From assembly GCA_902826775.1 (NCBI GenBank), contig CADEHE010000009.1, forward strand, positions 43,726 to 107,725: DNA of 64,000 nt, written 5' to 3'. A program made the position numbers and the translations under genes. Under the pieces are notes generated by a model. That model was not told the DNA's origin and ran no database searches. It worked only from the letters and a program-made list of their open reading frames with translations. Positions 52,774 through 62,381 of this stretch are shown piece after piece (the first letter of the stretch is position 1; each line of letters opens with the position of its first letter). This stretch comes from an uncultured Pseudomonadota bacterium. GTDB lineage: Bacteria > Pseudomonadota > Gammaproteobacteria > Burkholderiales > JALYOK01.

Positions 52774-54873
52774 TCAGTTCTGCTGCGGACATGCAACGAT
52801 GCCGCGCCGACACAGGTAGGTCCCCAAGCCGTTCGGCGCAAAATTCTTGGTTTCGGTGAGCGGCCGAGCGGAGCAGTGGACCGCAAACGGCTTGGCTAGT
52901 GCCTTGAGTTCCTGATCCGAAAGAGAGTCCAGCAATGCCTTCTCAGGGAGTTCTGTCGCAGCGGGATCGCTCGGCTGATATCCCGGTGTATACCAGCTCT
53001 CGCACTGCTTGCCGCCCACCAAGTCCGTCTGCCCACCATGCTGCAGCATATAGCGAAGCAATGCCGGCTCAGCCAGTAGCTGCCGGCGGAACCTGAATTG
53101 AAACGTCGAACCGTCTTGGTTGATGGCGATGTATTCATCCGTCGCGGTGCCGACGCGGCCAGTGATGTGCTTGATATCGTCCGATGTAAGTGGTCCGATG
53201 CCGAAGCGCCCCTGCAGGTACCGCCGAATGGGCCACAAGGACGTAGCCGACCCTAGCCACTGCTCGCCTGCTGTCAGCTCCCCCGCTTTCGCGCTTCGGC
53301 CGAAAGTGCGCGGATCGCATCCGGCATCCAGCAGCAATTCCAGCGTTTTGCGCGGGGCTTCGAGGACTGCTTCTGCAAGCAGACTGCCCTCGCTGGTTCG
53401 AGAGCAAACCGATACACCGTGCTTAAGCAAGAACTGCAACCAATGATGCATCTCGTCATCCCAAGCAATTGGCATCGGATTGCCGTTCTCATCCTTGGTG
53501 TCGAGAGACCGACTCCAGTAATTCCCATCAGCACCGTCACACTGCAGCGGTAGTTGCAGCGCATCGATGCGTTGCAACAGCTCGGCTGAGCGCGTGCCAT
53601 AAACATTGAGCAGCACGGTGCAATAGCCTTCCTTCTCGCCGGTCTGGCCGAACAGTTTCGGCAGCGCGAGCGCCAGCATATCCGCATCGCGGCGTTTGAC
53701 GGCGCATTCGACGGTCATCGCTTCAAGATCAAAGCGCGATGCAACCGGCTCGGCGAGCAGGCGCCGCGTCTTTTCCACATCACCGGCGCACATCGCCAGA
53801 AACAGTGGGTTCAGCCGCGTGGGTAACGCGGTATCACCTGCCGCAAATTTTTGCTCGGCTTCCATTACTTCGCGAGCTTTGGCTTCGCGCTCTTGCAACG
53901 CTTTGCGCACGGAGCAAGTGTCGAGAGCGAGCGTCGAGAAGGCGGCGCGCCACGTTGCTTCGTTGCCGCGAAATTTCAGCGGCGCCCACTCGCGGTGCCA
54001 ACTTGGATAGCCTAGGCGATACTTTAGCGAGAGCCTAGTGGAGATCACGGGCCGCGCAGCGCGGTCCATTTGCTTAAGCAGCGCAGTTTGCCATTGATCC
54101 TTGTCTAGAGCATCGTCGCGGCAGACCCCCGCATCGCCCGGCAAGCTCGAGATGCCGGGAAACCAAAACTGGCTTTCGGCGCGATAGATACCAGCCGGCA
54201 GCGCAGCCGATGCGGAAGGCCAGCTTGCTCCCGCCTGTGTCGGACGCTCAAATCCAGGCAGTGCCTCCAGCGGCTTGCCTTGGAACGAAATCGTTGCCTG
54301 ATAGGGGAACTTGTTGAGCGCCACCGATCCAACGCCGCGCGTCGCCGGGGCAAGCTGCATCGAGCGCATGGCGTCGAGCAGTAGTGCACCGTATTGATCC
54401 ATATCCGTTGCTTCGGTTAAACGGATGTTGGCAATGACGCGTACTCCGGCAGGCACTGCGCCGATTAGAAGAGGCTCTTCTTGCAGCGCGCCAGGCTCGA
54501 GCCGCTGCATGACGGATCTGAATTTCGCGTTCATCATGCGCGGCTCAATCTCCAACTGCCACACGATCTCGAATATCTTGGTCGAAGTGAACGCCATCAC
54601 TATTAGTCCCAGGGCGCGCAGCGCGACCCAAACGGGATGTGCGCTGTTCGTCAGTAGCGCCAGTGGGAGCAGCATCGCCGCCGCGGCAGTCAAGGCGAGG
54701 ATAAGCATGAATGCGCCGATCGCCCCCTCGCTGGCGTGGGCCAGGCCGTAACCCGCCATCAAGAAGCTGCCGAACGCCAGGAATACGACGCCCAGCAAAT
54801 AAGGCAGCAGCAGCCATCGAGCGAATCGCACGAGCTTGCCGGGGCCGCGAACTGTCGCGTGCTTTTCCTTCAT
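52774..54873 (-). CDS. Membrane-anchored protein with ankyrin-like repeats
   Basis: A 699-residue protein. Three hydrophobic segments (about 18-43, 50-72, 83-100) near the N-terminus, then a long soluble part. Residues from about 345 have ankyrin-like helices (NPLFLAMCAGDVEKTRRLLA; LLAEAVLEAPRKTLELLLDA). No enzyme motif was recognised. It is transcribed alone, convergent with the TRAP-like gene. The function is unknown; a membrane scaffold or effector-like protein is possible. Confidence 0.7.
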   Translation of the reverse strand: MKEKHATVRGPGKLVRFARWLLLPYLLGVVFLAFGSFLMAGYGLAHASEGAIGAFMLILALTAAAAMLLPLALLTNSAHPVWVALRALGLIVMAFTSTKIFEIVWQLEIEPRMMNAKFRSVMQRLEPGALQEEPLLIGAVPAGVRVIANIRLTEATDMDQYGALLLDAMRSMQLAPATRGVGSVALNKFPYQATISFQGKPLEALPGFERPTQAGASWPSASAALPAGIYRAESQFWFPGISSLPGDAGVCRDDALDKDQWQTALLKQMDRAARPVISTRLSLKYRLGYPSWHREWAPLKFRGNEATWRAAFSTLALDTCSVRKALQEREAKAREVMEAEQKFAAGDTALPTRLNPLFLAMCAGDVEKTRRLLAEPVASRFDLEAMTVECAVKRRDADMLALALPKLFGQTGEKEGYCTVLLNVYGTRSAELLQRIDALQLPLQCDGADGNYWSRSLDTKDENGNPMPIAWDDEMHHWLQFLLKHGVSVCSRTSEGSLLAEAVLEAPRKTLELLLDAGCDPRTFGRSAKAGELTAGEQWLGSATSLWPIRRYLQGRFGIGPLTSDDIKHITGRVGTATDEYIAINQDGSTFQFRFRRQLLAEPALLRYMLQHGGQTDLVGGKQCESWYTPGYQPSDPAATELPEKALLDSLSDQELKALAKPFAVHCSARPLTETKNFAPNGLGTYLCRRGIVACPQQN

Positions 54874-54989
54874 CTGTCCTCCCGCGTTACGCCGCGCACA
54901 GTTTACCTATTGCAGCCGAGCGCCGGGTCAAGTTGCGAGCGCAAGTGCCCAATTGGAATCTTTTGCCGCAACTGGAAGTCAAACCCACC

Positions 54990-55403
54990 ATGAGCTGCAA
55001 ACCGGGCATAAAAGCGGGACTTGGCGTGCTCGCGCTGCTCTTGGGTAGCACTGCAGTGTCGCCAGCCGACGAGGCGACCGCCACGCTGCGCCGCGAGCAG
55101 CGGGAGGAGGCGCAAGCGCTGCGCGAGCAGCAAGCACAGGACGATGTTGCGCCGGATGCGGGCGGGGAGCGGGGGCGGAGGCTTGAGACGCAAACGCGCG
55201 AGCGCTCCACCCAGGATGCCCTGCACGCGCTTCAATTGCGCGAGCAGTTGCAGTCGTCGCAAATTCGCCAGTTGGGCCAGCAAGCGCCCGGCCAAGCGGC
55301 AGGTCAAGGGCAGATTCAATTGCAGCAATTCCGGCGCGAGCGCGAAGCACAGCGATTGCAAAATGAATTGTTGCGCCCGCCTGCGAGCGCGCCGCGGCAC
55401 TGA
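54990..55403 (+). CDS. Small secreted Gln/Arg/Glu-rich coiled-coil protein
   Basis: A 137-residue protein with a likely signal peptide (about 1-26, ending VSPA) and an almost entirely charged helical body (LRREQREEAQALREQQAQDD). No family was recognised. The open frame extends upstream, but the ATG at 54990 gives a proper signal sequence. It is convergent with fae, sharing the terminator region. Confidence 0.6.
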   Translation: MSCKPGIKAGLGVLALLLGSTAVSPADEATATLRREQREEAQALREQQAQDDVAPDAGGERGRRLETQTRERSTQDALHALQLREQLQSSQIRQLGQQAPGQAAGQGQIQLQQFRREREAQRLQNELLRPPASAPRH

Positions 55404-55431
55404 TAAGCAGGCGCTAATGCTAGTCGAGCGA

Positions 55432-55466
55432 CAAAACAAAAGCCCCGGGACGTGGGTCCCGGGGCT
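55432..55466 (-). terminator. Rho-independent terminator of the fae operon
   Basis: On the minus strand, an 11-bp stem (AGCCCCGGGAC with GTCCCGGGGCT, loop of 4) is followed by TTTTGTTTTG. It is 25 bp beyond the fae stop. Confidence 0.93.
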
Positions 55467-55490
55467 CGGCAAAGCGAACTACCGCTTCTA

Positions 55491-56000
55491 TTACTTCGGC
55501 GAGAACGGATGCGGCGAGGAGTTCTTCTTCGCGACTACATCCGCGGGCTTCGGCTCGCCGGCAACGGCGCGCTTGAGCGCTTCTTTGGTGGCGGCGTAGT
55601 TGAAGTCGTAGATCTTCTTATCGTCGGCGGCATCCCAGTGGATAAACACGCCCACGCTGACGAAGCAATCATCGGCTTCCGCCATCGGGATCGTGCCGTC
55701 CTGTACGCAATCGGCAACGGCCATCGCGACCGCGCGCTGCGCCGGGCCAAACATCTGCACCGCTTGCTTGGCGCCTTTGATGGTGACTTTATTGAACATC
55801 ACGGTCGAGGGTTTGCACGCTAGGTTGGGTGCGACCACTGCGAGCAGGGCGGTGAAACCGTCTTTGTTGTTGGTTAGCGCGTTGCAGAACGCGGACTCGG
55901 CGGCGCTGCCGCGCGGTCCGAGAATCAGGTCGATGTGGGCGATTTCATTGCCGTCGCCGACGAGCGATTCACCCACTAATACGCGATCGATCTTTGCCAT
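55491..56000 (-). CDS. fae: Formaldehyde-activating enzyme
   Basis: Condenses formaldehyde with H4MPT to methylene-H4MPT. The 169-residue protein has the family N-terminus [20 protein letters not shown] with the catalytic His, [14 protein letters not shown], and the C-terminal [21 protein letters not shown] very strong ribosome site (AGGAGGAG, 7 bp before ATG) indicates high expression, as expected for this abundant detoxification enzyme. It is last in an operon of H4MPT genes and has its own terminator. Confidence 0.96.
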   Translation of the reverse strand: MAKIDRVLVGESLVGDGNEIAHIDLILGPRGSAAESAFCNALTNNKDGFTALLAVVAPNLACKPSTVMFNKVTIKGAKQAVQMFGPAQRAVAMAVADCVQDGTIPMAEADDCFVSVGVFIHWDAADDKKIYDFNYAATKEALKRAVAGEPKPADVVAKKNSSPHPFSPK

Positions 56001-56064
56001 GGACTTCTCCTCCTAACGAAAGTGATAAGAAAGTGCGACTGTGAAAAACTACGGCCCAGTGATA

Positions 56065-56940
56065 CTACTGCAACCGCGCATCGGCCGGCGCCAGGGCCCG
56101 CAGCTTATATGCCAGCAGTGCCGCAACGGTAAGGTCGGCCGAGGTACCGGGGTTGATGCTTTTGGCCTTCAACTCCTGATCCCACACCTGCAAACGAGGC
56201 AGCAACGACTGCGGTTCTTGATTTTCTTCTAGCGCCTGCATGAACGGCGCAGCTTGTAAGCTCACTTCGCGCGCAACGCGATAGCCGTGCTTGCGTACGA
56301 TCAAACTATCCGGCACGCGAGCCAGTATCGCCAGGTAACACGCAACTGTGGCCCAATGCTGACTGATACCCTGGGCGAGTGTTCGCTCGACACAGGCCAG
56401 GCCGAACTCAAGGACAAGACGATACCCGCTCACGTACTGGAGCGCAATAGTGTCACGCTCGGCCGATTCGCGCATGGCTTCGAGCAAACTCACGGTCGGC
56501 GCTGCGTTGATGTCGTGGCGCTCGACGCTGCCGAGTCCGCCGGGTTGCGCAAGACGGATCGCTTGGTAGGCGAGTTGCGCATCCGCTACCGTCAGTTGCT
56601 CAAGTACGCGTTCGAGCGCCAGCTGAATGGATTCGTGCGCGCCGCGCTGCCAAGCCGCTTGCAGCAGCGGGGCGGCCAGCAGCACGATGCCGAGGTTAGT
56701 GTTGGTGTCGACGACTTGGCGCGTGGCGGCGATGGCGGCCAAAATGCGCGCGCCTACAGTTTGGTGCGGCGCGCTGATAGGCAGCGCGATCGCCGCGGCG
56801 CTCGCCAGAAACTGCTCGGCTTGCATGCCGTGGCCGGGTGCATTCAAGCTGACATTACCCGGCTTCAATGCCGCGACGTCCGCTTCACACGCCTCGCGCA
56901 CGGCGCGTGCCAATGCCGCATGCAATTCACGCTCGTTCAT
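56065..56940 (-). CDS. Triphosphoribosyl-dephospho-CoA synthase-like protein of the H4MPT cluster
   Basis: A 291-residue CitG/MdcB-fold protein: DVAALKPGNVSLNAPGHGM (about 20-38), TNTNLGIVLLAAPLLQA (about 79-95), GGLGSVERHDI (about 133-143) and the C-terminal SINPGTSADLTVAALLAY. Members of this family in H4MPT gene sets are thought to take part in cofactor synthesis, not in citrate or malonate lyase maturation; no lyase genes are here. It lies 27 bp after the RimK-like gene. Confidence 0.82.
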   Translation of the reverse strand: MNERELHAALARAVREACEADVAALKPGNVSLNAPGHGMQAEQFLASAAAIALPISAPHQTVGARILAAIAATRQVVDTNTNLGIVLLAAPLLQAAWQRGAHESIQLALERVLEQLTVADAQLAYQAIRLAQPGGLGSVERHDINAAPTVSLLEAMRESAERDTIALQYVSGYRLVLEFGLACVERTLAQGISQHWATVACYLAILARVPDSLIVRKHGYRVAREVSLQAAPFMQALEENQEPQSLLPRLQVWDQELKAKSINPGTSADLTVAALLAYKLRALAPADARLQ

Positions 56941-56967
56941 CGGCTGTTCTTGATCCCGGTTTGTCCG

Positions 56968-57882
56968 CTAAGCACTGATTGACCGGAGCGGTTGTGCAAG
57001 TCGCCGTAACAATAAATCATCCACTAGTAGTTGGGCGATACTAGGCTTGGTAACGCGCTGTAATGCTTGCCAAGCGGGAATGCTATTGATCTCCACTACG
57101 TAGTATGTGCCGTCTGCGGCGCGAATCAGATCCACACCGGCATAGTCCATGCCGATCGCGCGCGTGGCGGCGATGGCCAGTTCACTCAACTCAGGCAAGG
57201 CGTTGTCGAGATCGACCGCCTCGCCGGAGGCGCCCTGCGCGATATTGCTGATCCAAGTTTTACCCCGGCGCAACATTGCGGCCACCGCTTGATCACCGAT
57301 GACAAACACGCGGAAGTCGTGCCAGCGCCCTTCGCCGGTATCGAGGTAGCGCTGCAAATAGTAGACGCCGTTGCATTCCTCCGGCGGCGGCAGCGCATCG
57401 CCCGCGCTCAGGCGGCGCAGTCCCGTGCCCTGCGAGCCGAACAGCGGCTTCATCACCAATTGATGGCCGGCGCTGGTTTCGCGCATCAGCACCGCGCGCG
57501 CAGTAGCAGTATCTTCCGTGACCCAGGTCGGCAGCGTGGGCACGCCGGCGCGCTGCAACAGAAACGTCGTCATAGATTTGTCGACGCAGCGTTCGATCGC
57601 GCGCGCGTCGTTATAAACGGCGATATTCGCTTCGCGCAGCGCGTGCAACACACCCAAGCGCAGCGTGACTTGCTCGAAGCTGCCGCCCGGGATGGCGCGC
57701 ACGAACGCGGCATGCGGTAACGCGCCGGCGAAGCCCGGCACCACGATCCCGCTCGGTTGAGCGAGATCGAAACCGCAAACATTGAAATTAACATAGCGCG
57801 CATCAATGCCGCGCGCCTTGAACGCGCGCTTTAACTCGCGGCCGTGCCAGCCGGGTGTGTCGGTCATGATGGCGATGCGCAT
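56968..57882 (-). CDS. RimK/MptN-like ATP-grasp ligase
   Basis: A 304-residue ATP-grasp ligase: RIAIMTDTPGWHGRELKRAF at the N-terminus, the ATP-grasp loop VMKPLFGSQGTGLRRL (about 143-158) and YYVVEINSIPAWQALQRV near the C-terminus. The family includes MptN, which adds glutamate to tetrahydromethanopterin. The start at 57882 (MRIAIMTDTP) matches the family; eight upstream codons are Pro-rich and not conserved. It follows mch in the operon. Confidence 0.85.
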   Translation of the reverse strand: MRIAIMTDTPGWHGRELKRAFKARGIDARYVNFNVCGFDLAQPSGIVVPGFAGALPHAAFVRAIPGGSFEQVTLRLGVLHALREANIAVYNDARAIERCVDKSMTTFLLQRAGVPTLPTWVTEDTATARAVLMRETSAGHQLVMKPLFGSQGTGLRRLSAGDALPPPEECNGVYYLQRYLDTGEGRWHDFRVFVIGDQAVAAMLRRGKTWISNIAQGASGEAVDLDNALPELSELAIAATRAIGMDYAGVDLIRAADGTYYVVEINSIPAWQALQRVTKPSIAQLLVDDLLLRRLAQPLRSISA

Positions 57883-58000
57883 GTGCGGAGGAGGAGGTGA
57901 CGGCAATAGTGCGCGAGGTCGCGAAGCTGTGGTGCTAACTATAACGTTCGGGTCACGGGTTGCTTGTGTCGCAAGGCACGGGTTTCATCCGCGCACCCAG

Positions 58001-58957
58001 CTAGGACGTGAACGACTTATTCAGCAACTCGTCATTGCGCCTGCCGCCGCGAAAGCTGTTGCCGGTCGCGATGTTGCTAACCAACACTTCTGCCGGCGCG
58101 AACAGCTGCGGATCGATTTGGTAGAAATCGTACTTGACGGCTTTGAACACTTCCGCAAACGGCCTGCCGTAGTCGCGCGACTGCGTGCTCGGCAGTTGCT
58201 CGGCCAGAGCGCGCGCGGCGTCGTCGCTGCAATCGACGTAAAGCTGCACTGCGCCAGCAAACAATATCGCGTCGTTGGTGCGGCCGATCGCCTTGACGAA
58301 ATCCGGCGCCGGCGGCGGCAGGGGGGCGTTGCCGGCGCCGTCGACAATCTGCGCCAGTGGAAATTTGAGTGCATGCGCTTTGTGCAGCGCGACTTCGAGC
58401 ACGCGCGCGACGATTTGCACCGTGCCCGCCAAGCTGCGCGTCGGCGTCAGGATGACTGTGAGGTTTTCGCATTCGACGCTGCAATCGCGCGCAACTTTCT
58501 CGATCACTTCTTGTGGCGGCGGCTTGTCTACTTCGAGCACAATGCAGGTGCGCTGCGCTTGGTCGCGATAGTTCAATTCCTTGAATAGCTCTTCGCGCTG
58601 TGCCAGCGCGCGCGCCGGGCCCGAACCGAGGGCATAAAACGCGCCTTTGCCTTCGCCGTGCGCCAAGCTCCAACCCGCATATTGACTGCCCAGACAACTG
58701 ATGACCGGCTCCAAGCTGTGCACGTTCACGCCAAGCGCCCATGTGCCGCTGCCCGAGGTCAGCGCGACACGGCCCAGGCCGCCCATGCAAATTTCCGCGA
58801 TCAGCCGGCCCGCTTCGAGCCCGCCGCGCGCCTCGATGCCGGCGTCTATGAGTCGAGCGCCGCAGGCATGGCGCGTGACGGCGACGCGATAGGCATTGGC
58901 ATCGCCTATGAGTTGGTCCACCAAAGGTTGCGCAAGTTGGTTGATGCTAATGGGCAT
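58001..58957 (-). CDS. mch: Methenyl-H4MPT cyclohydrolase
   Basis: Hydrolyses methenyl-H4MPT to formyl-H4MPT in formaldehyde oxidation. The 318-residue protein shows [20 protein letters not shown] (about 37-56), [20 protein letters not shown] (about 88-107), [17 protein letters not shown] (about 227-243) and the C-terminal [18 protein letters not shown], all characteristic of Mch. The enzyme acts between MtdB and the Fhc complex; neither is in the window. Operon order: ATP-grasp, mch, RimK-like, CitG-like, fae. Confidence 0.95.
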   Translation of the reverse strand: MPISINQLAQPLVDQLIGDANAYRVAVTRHACGARLIDAGIEARGGLEAGRLIAEICMGGLGRVALTSGSGTWALGVNVHSLEPVISCLGSQYAGWSLAHGEGKGAFYALGSGPARALAQREELFKELNYRDQAQRTCIVLEVDKPPPQEVIEKVARDCSVECENLTVILTPTRSLAGTVQIVARVLEVALHKAHALKFPLAQIVDGAGNAPLPPPAPDFVKAIGRTNDAILFAGAVQLYVDCSDDAARALAEQLPSTQSRDYGRPFAEVFKAVKYDFYQIDPQLFAPAEVLVSNIATGNSFRGGRRNDELLNKSFTS

Positions 58958-58996
58958 GAGTGGCGGCGGCTGCGTGGCCGCGTCGAAAAATTCCGG

Positions 58997-60115
58997 CTAG
59001 TCTACCGCGAGCGCTTGCAGCATGGCTTGCCGGCGCTCTAATAGGAGCGCGCGCGTGTCGGCGAGCGTCGCCGCTGCCGCGTGCACCATGCAAACGGGAG
59101 TTTGCGCGGAGATCAGCGCGCCGGGTTGTGCCAAGTCGCTGCACCAGTTAGGCCAGATGAAAGCGCCGGGTACTTGGCCCGCGCGTTGCGCGTACGCCAC
59201 CGCATGGGCGCGCGGGGTTTGTGTGCGCAGCGGCGTTCTCGCCAGTTTGCCGCTGCAGGCGTCCATATGCCAGGCGAGCAAACCGCCCGGGCAGTCGGCG
59301 TCGTATAAGTCCATTGTGGCCGACGGACGCGGGTTGATTTCAAGTACGCAGTACTCTGTTCCAGAGACGATGAAGTCGATACTGTTGAGGCCGACAAGCC
59401 CAGTTGCGAGGACCAAAGTGTCGAGCTTAGCGGCAATATCCGCGGTCACGGCGTGGGGCAATGGAGCGGGCCCCGCGGCGCCCCCGTAGCAGTAGGGTGC
59501 CTCTCCGACAGCCACGCTGAGCTGCTCGTTAAAAGCGATGATGCGGGCGCGCGTGCCATCGGCAATGAACAGCGCGGAGCAGGGCGTGCCATCGACGCGG
59601 CGCTGAAAATAGTGGCCGGGTTGCGGGTGGTGGCCGTGAGTGAGAGGTAACACGTGCGCACCGCCTTGCTCGCCGGCACGCTTGACCAGCCAACCTGAAG
59701 CGGGTTCGGGCGGATACATGCGGGTATCGGGATGCGGCAAGCCAACTTGCCGCAGCAGGGTACATAGCGCCGCAGGTTCTTTAACGGCGCGCACGCTTGC
59801 GGCGCTATTGCCGAAGATTCTACGGCCAGCAGCGATGCGCAATAGCGCTTCGGGGTCACGCTCAAAACCGGCAGCGTAGACCAGCGCGTTGCAGCTGCCG
59901 CCGAAGCGTTGTGCCAGGCATGCGGCTAGTTCGATGTCGATGTGGCGTTGTTCGACGTCGGCGACGCAATGTGCCGCGCGCGCGTAACGCCGCGTATCGG
60001 AATCGGCGAACAAATCGAGCACGACGGCTTCGATGCCCCCTCGTGACGCGGATTGCGCCAACGGGCGGCACCAGTTGCCGACGATTAGAATGGGCGAGGA
60101 GCGAGCGCTGTTCAT
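58997..60115 (-). CDS. ATP-grasp protein of the H4MPT cluster
   Basis: A 372-residue ATP-grasp protein, distinct from the RimK-like one. A pre-ATP domain starts ILIVGNWCRPLAQSASRGGI; the ATP-binding part has SGWLVKRAGEQGGAHV (about 141-156) and the metal site YCVLEINPRPSATMDLYD (about 257-274). Such proteins stand next to mch in methylotrophs and are taken to be H4MPT biosynthesis or ligation factors. The precise reaction is unknown. Start at 60115 (MNSARSSPILIVG). Confidence 0.83.
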   Translation of the reverse strand: MNSARSSPILIVGNWCRPLAQSASRGGIEAVVLDLFADSDTRRYARAAHCVADVEQRHIDIELAACLAQRFGGSCNALVYAAGFERDPEALLRIAAGRRIFGNSAASVRAVKEPAALCTLLRQVGLPHPDTRMYPPEPASGWLVKRAGEQGGAHVLPLTHGHHPQPGHYFQRRVDGTPCSALFIADGTRARIIAFNEQLSVAVGEAPYCYGGAAGPAPLPHAVTADIAAKLDTLVLATGLVGLNSIDFIVSGTEYCVLEINPRPSATMDLYDADCPGGLLAWHMDACSGKLARTPLRTQTPRAHAVAYAQRAGQVPGAFIWPNWCSDLAQPGALISAQTPVCMVHAAAATLADTRALLLERRQAMLQALAVD

Positions 60116-60272
60116 GCGTGTTTGGCGCGTGCTGGGCACTTAGGCGTAGCGCCGTTGGTGCGCGCGCGCCGCTTCGAACCAAGTCTTGCGCGGCAAAGGG
60201 TTTTCACACGAGCATGGAGAGATGCGGTGGCAACACGCCTAGCTTCCAGCACGACCGTGATGAAGAGAGCGG

Positions 60273-61130
60273 CTATTTCCGGTACACCGACGCGCGCATC
60301 GGCAGCCCGCTGCTCAGGTAAGCGTGGAAGTACTCGAGATTGTTCATTTTCTCGCTGCCGAGTGCCGGTGGTGTCGCGCGTATCTGCGTGAAGCAGCGCC
60401 GAAAATAGGCCTGAAGCGTAAGTAGCTGTTCGCCGCCCCGGCGAAACACCGGGAAGTGCGTTGCCTGACCCACCACCGGGGAAATAATCTCGTCGCGCAT
60501 AAATCGCCCGGCGAGATCGATATGACAGTTCGCGCAGGCCAGGTTCATCTGGCCGCGCCGCTGGTAGTAGTCTGCTCTGCCGGCTTCGAGCTTGGCGCGT
60601 GCCTCGGGCGTTTGTGCACGCACATCGAGACGCGCACCGTCGGAAAGCGTTCTCGCGTAAGACATGAGCACGCCCATAGTGTTCATATCGTCAAGGGCCA
60701 ACGGCGGCTGCTGACTTTGCCGCAAGCAATCATTGACCGCCATCTCAAAGGTGATGACTTGATTGCGTTGGCGATCGTGGCGCGGAAACGCCGCCGCGGC
60801 GTTGCGTCCTCCATTGTCGAAACAATCGGCCAAGCGCTTGCCGTTACTGAATGGGCGCTCCCACATTTGTTTGCCGCGTTCAATGGTGGTTAGAAACGGT
60901 GGAAACTCCATAATGTCGTCGAACTGCTTGCGTGCCTCCGGGCGAAACATGAGCGCCCCGTAGGTATAGTCGTCAAGCTTGTGTTCGGGAAAAGCGCGCT
61001 GGAAGAAATCGATCACCTTGGCGCGCACTAGTTCCGGTTCGGCCTGGGCCGGTCCGCAGAACACCAGTGCGATCAACCAAATTGCAGGGTTGCGCCGCCC
61101 TCGGCTTGGCTTGGTTGACGCTGCAGGCAT
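60273..61130 (-). CDS. soxA: Thiosulfate-oxidation cytochrome SoxA
   Basis: The SoxAX subunit that attaches thiosulfate to the SoxYZ carrier. The 285-residue protein has a signal peptide (about 1-30, PAQA), an N-terminal half with CFDNGGRN where diheme types have a first CxxCH, one clear heme motif CANCHIDLAGRF (about 200) and the active-site Cys in RRCFTQIRATPP (about 247). It is therefore the single-heme kind. The ATG overlaps the soxYZ stop by one base (TGATG). Confidence 0.92.
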   Translation of the reverse strand: MPAASTKPSRGRRNPAIWLIALVFCGPAQAEPELVRAKVIDFFQRAFPEHKLDDYTYGALMFRPEARKQFDDIMEFPPFLTTIERGKQMWERPFSNGKRLADCFDNGGRNAAAAFPRHDRQRNQVITFEMAVNDCLRQSQQPPLALDDMNTMGVLMSYARTLSDGARLDVRAQTPEARAKLEAGRADYYQRRGQMNLACANCHIDLAGRFMRDEIISPVVGQATHFPVFRRGGEQLLTLQAYFRRCFTQIRATPPALGSEKMNNLEYFHAYLSSGLPMRASVYRK

Positions 61131-61966
61131 CAGGTCTTAGGCGCATCCACCAACGTTTCCACGCGCGCTTGCTCGCCAGCGGTGTCAAGCCACGCGATGG
61201 AGACTTTGTCGCCCGGTTTTGCGCCGCGCACACGCACTGCCAGGTACGGATTGCGCGACACGGGCGTGCCCCATTGTGCTTGCATAACGGGTTCGCCATT
61301 TAGACTCACCGTGACATTTCTGATGTGGTAGGCGGGGATGAGCACACCCTTGGCGTCTTTGCGCCGGCCCGTTTCCATCGGGTGACTCATCAACACTTTT
61401 ATCTCGGCAACATCGCCGCGCAGCACGGTGCGTGTGCGCATCGGCTCACCCGACGGCTTGCCGGTGAGCGGAGCGCCGACCTCGTACTCGCCGCAGCCGC
61501 CGATGGTGACGCGAATCTGCTTGGTCGCCAAGTAATACTTGCCCGCCACCTTGGCATAGGCGCGCACCAGAGTGGTTTCGCCGAGCTTTACGCGCGTCGA
61601 AACATAGGATTCGGTGCGGTTGAGGAAATCGAAACTGGCGATCAACGGTTGCGGGTTCTTGTCGGCGAACAGCGTGATCGACTCGGTGTTGGGAATATCG
61701 CTGCGAACTTCCAGTGGCACGACAGCGCCGTTCTCCGCCGTGTCCCACGCGCTAGGGAACACGATATCCTGGCTTTCTTGCGCCTCCGCGATGCCCCAGA
61801 GCCGCAGCGCTTCCTTCAAATTGCGCGCGTCAAAAGCGGCCGCGTTCCACTCCAGCGCCAACGCTGGCGTGCTTGCCAAAGCACCGAGCAAGGGTGCGGT
61901 GCGGGCAAGATGCAGCACACCCATGGCGGTGTGCGTTTTGAGCCAACGACGGCGGGACGGGAGCAT
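61130..61966 (-). CDS. SoxYZ fusion, thiosulfate carrier protein
   Basis: SoxY and SoxZ, normally two proteins, are joined in one 278-residue chain. The N-terminus is a Tat signal (SRRRWLK). The SoxY part (about 40-165) holds a GGCGE motif, the equivalent of the C-terminal GGCGG carrier arm, now internal. The SoxZ part follows (about 190-278, EIKVLMSHPMETGRRKDAKG). The carrier Cys holds thiosulfate for SoxAX. The start at 61966 lies 10 bp beyond the soxX stop; upstream ATGs would overlap soxX. Confidence 0.88.
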   Translation of the reverse strand: MLPSRRRWLKTHTAMGVLHLARTAPLLGALASTPALALEWNAAAFDARNLKEALRLWGIAEAQESQDIVFPSAWDTAENGAVVPLEVRSDIPNTESITLFADKNPQPLIASFDFLNRTESYVSTRVKLGETTLVRAYAKVAGKYYLATKQIRVTIGGCGEYEVGAPLTGKPSGEPMRTRTVLRGDVAEIKVLMSHPMETGRRKDAKGVLIPAYHIRNVTVSLNGEPVMQAQWGTPVSRNPYLAVRVRGAKPGDKVSIAWLDTAGEQARVETLVDAPKT

Positions 61967-61976
61967 TTGCGGCGTG

Positions 61977-62381
61977 TCAGTGAGCGTACAAGTAATCGAC
62001 GATTCTATCAATTTCGTCTCTGGTCAAAATCCGCGCCGAACCGAATGGTGGCATGACCGTATCCGGATTTGTCCCGCGCGCATCCCATATTTGCGCAGTG
62101 ATTTTGGCGCGATCCGGGAAACGTGAACGAAGGTCCTGCAGCGGCGGGCCGATGTTCGCCGATGTCTGCGCTTGTGCATCGGCGGGGATCTGATGGCACG
62201 CCAAGCAGTTGCCTTTCTGCCAATCGTGCGCGAGCCGGCGGCCGGCTTCTACGCCACTGTCGTGGTTCGCGGGAGCGAGCGCTGCGCATGCAGTCAGGCC
62301 CAAATTCAACGCGATGAGCCAGCTCATGCGCCAGCGCTGCGCGGCTTTGTGCGCCCGCATCGGCAATCTCTCCGGTTTCAC
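61977..62381 (-). CDS. soxX: Thiosulfate-oxidation cytochrome SoxX
   Basis: A 134-residue c-type cytochrome, partner of SoxA in thiosulfate attachment to SoxYZ. It has a hydrophobic export segment (about 18-38), the heme motif NCLACHQIP (about 58-62) and a candidate axial Met in TVMPPFGSARIL (about 109). The GTG start overlaps the bepA stop by one base (TAGTG). The N-terminus may begin later, at MRAHKAAQRW. Confidence 0.88.
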   Translation of the reverse strand: MKPERLPMRAHKAAQRWRMSWLIALNLGLTACAALAPANHDSGVEAGRRLAHDWQKGNCLACHQIPADAQAQTSANIGPPLQDLRSRFPDRAKITAQIWDARGTNPDTVMPPFGSARILTRDEIDRIVDYLYAH

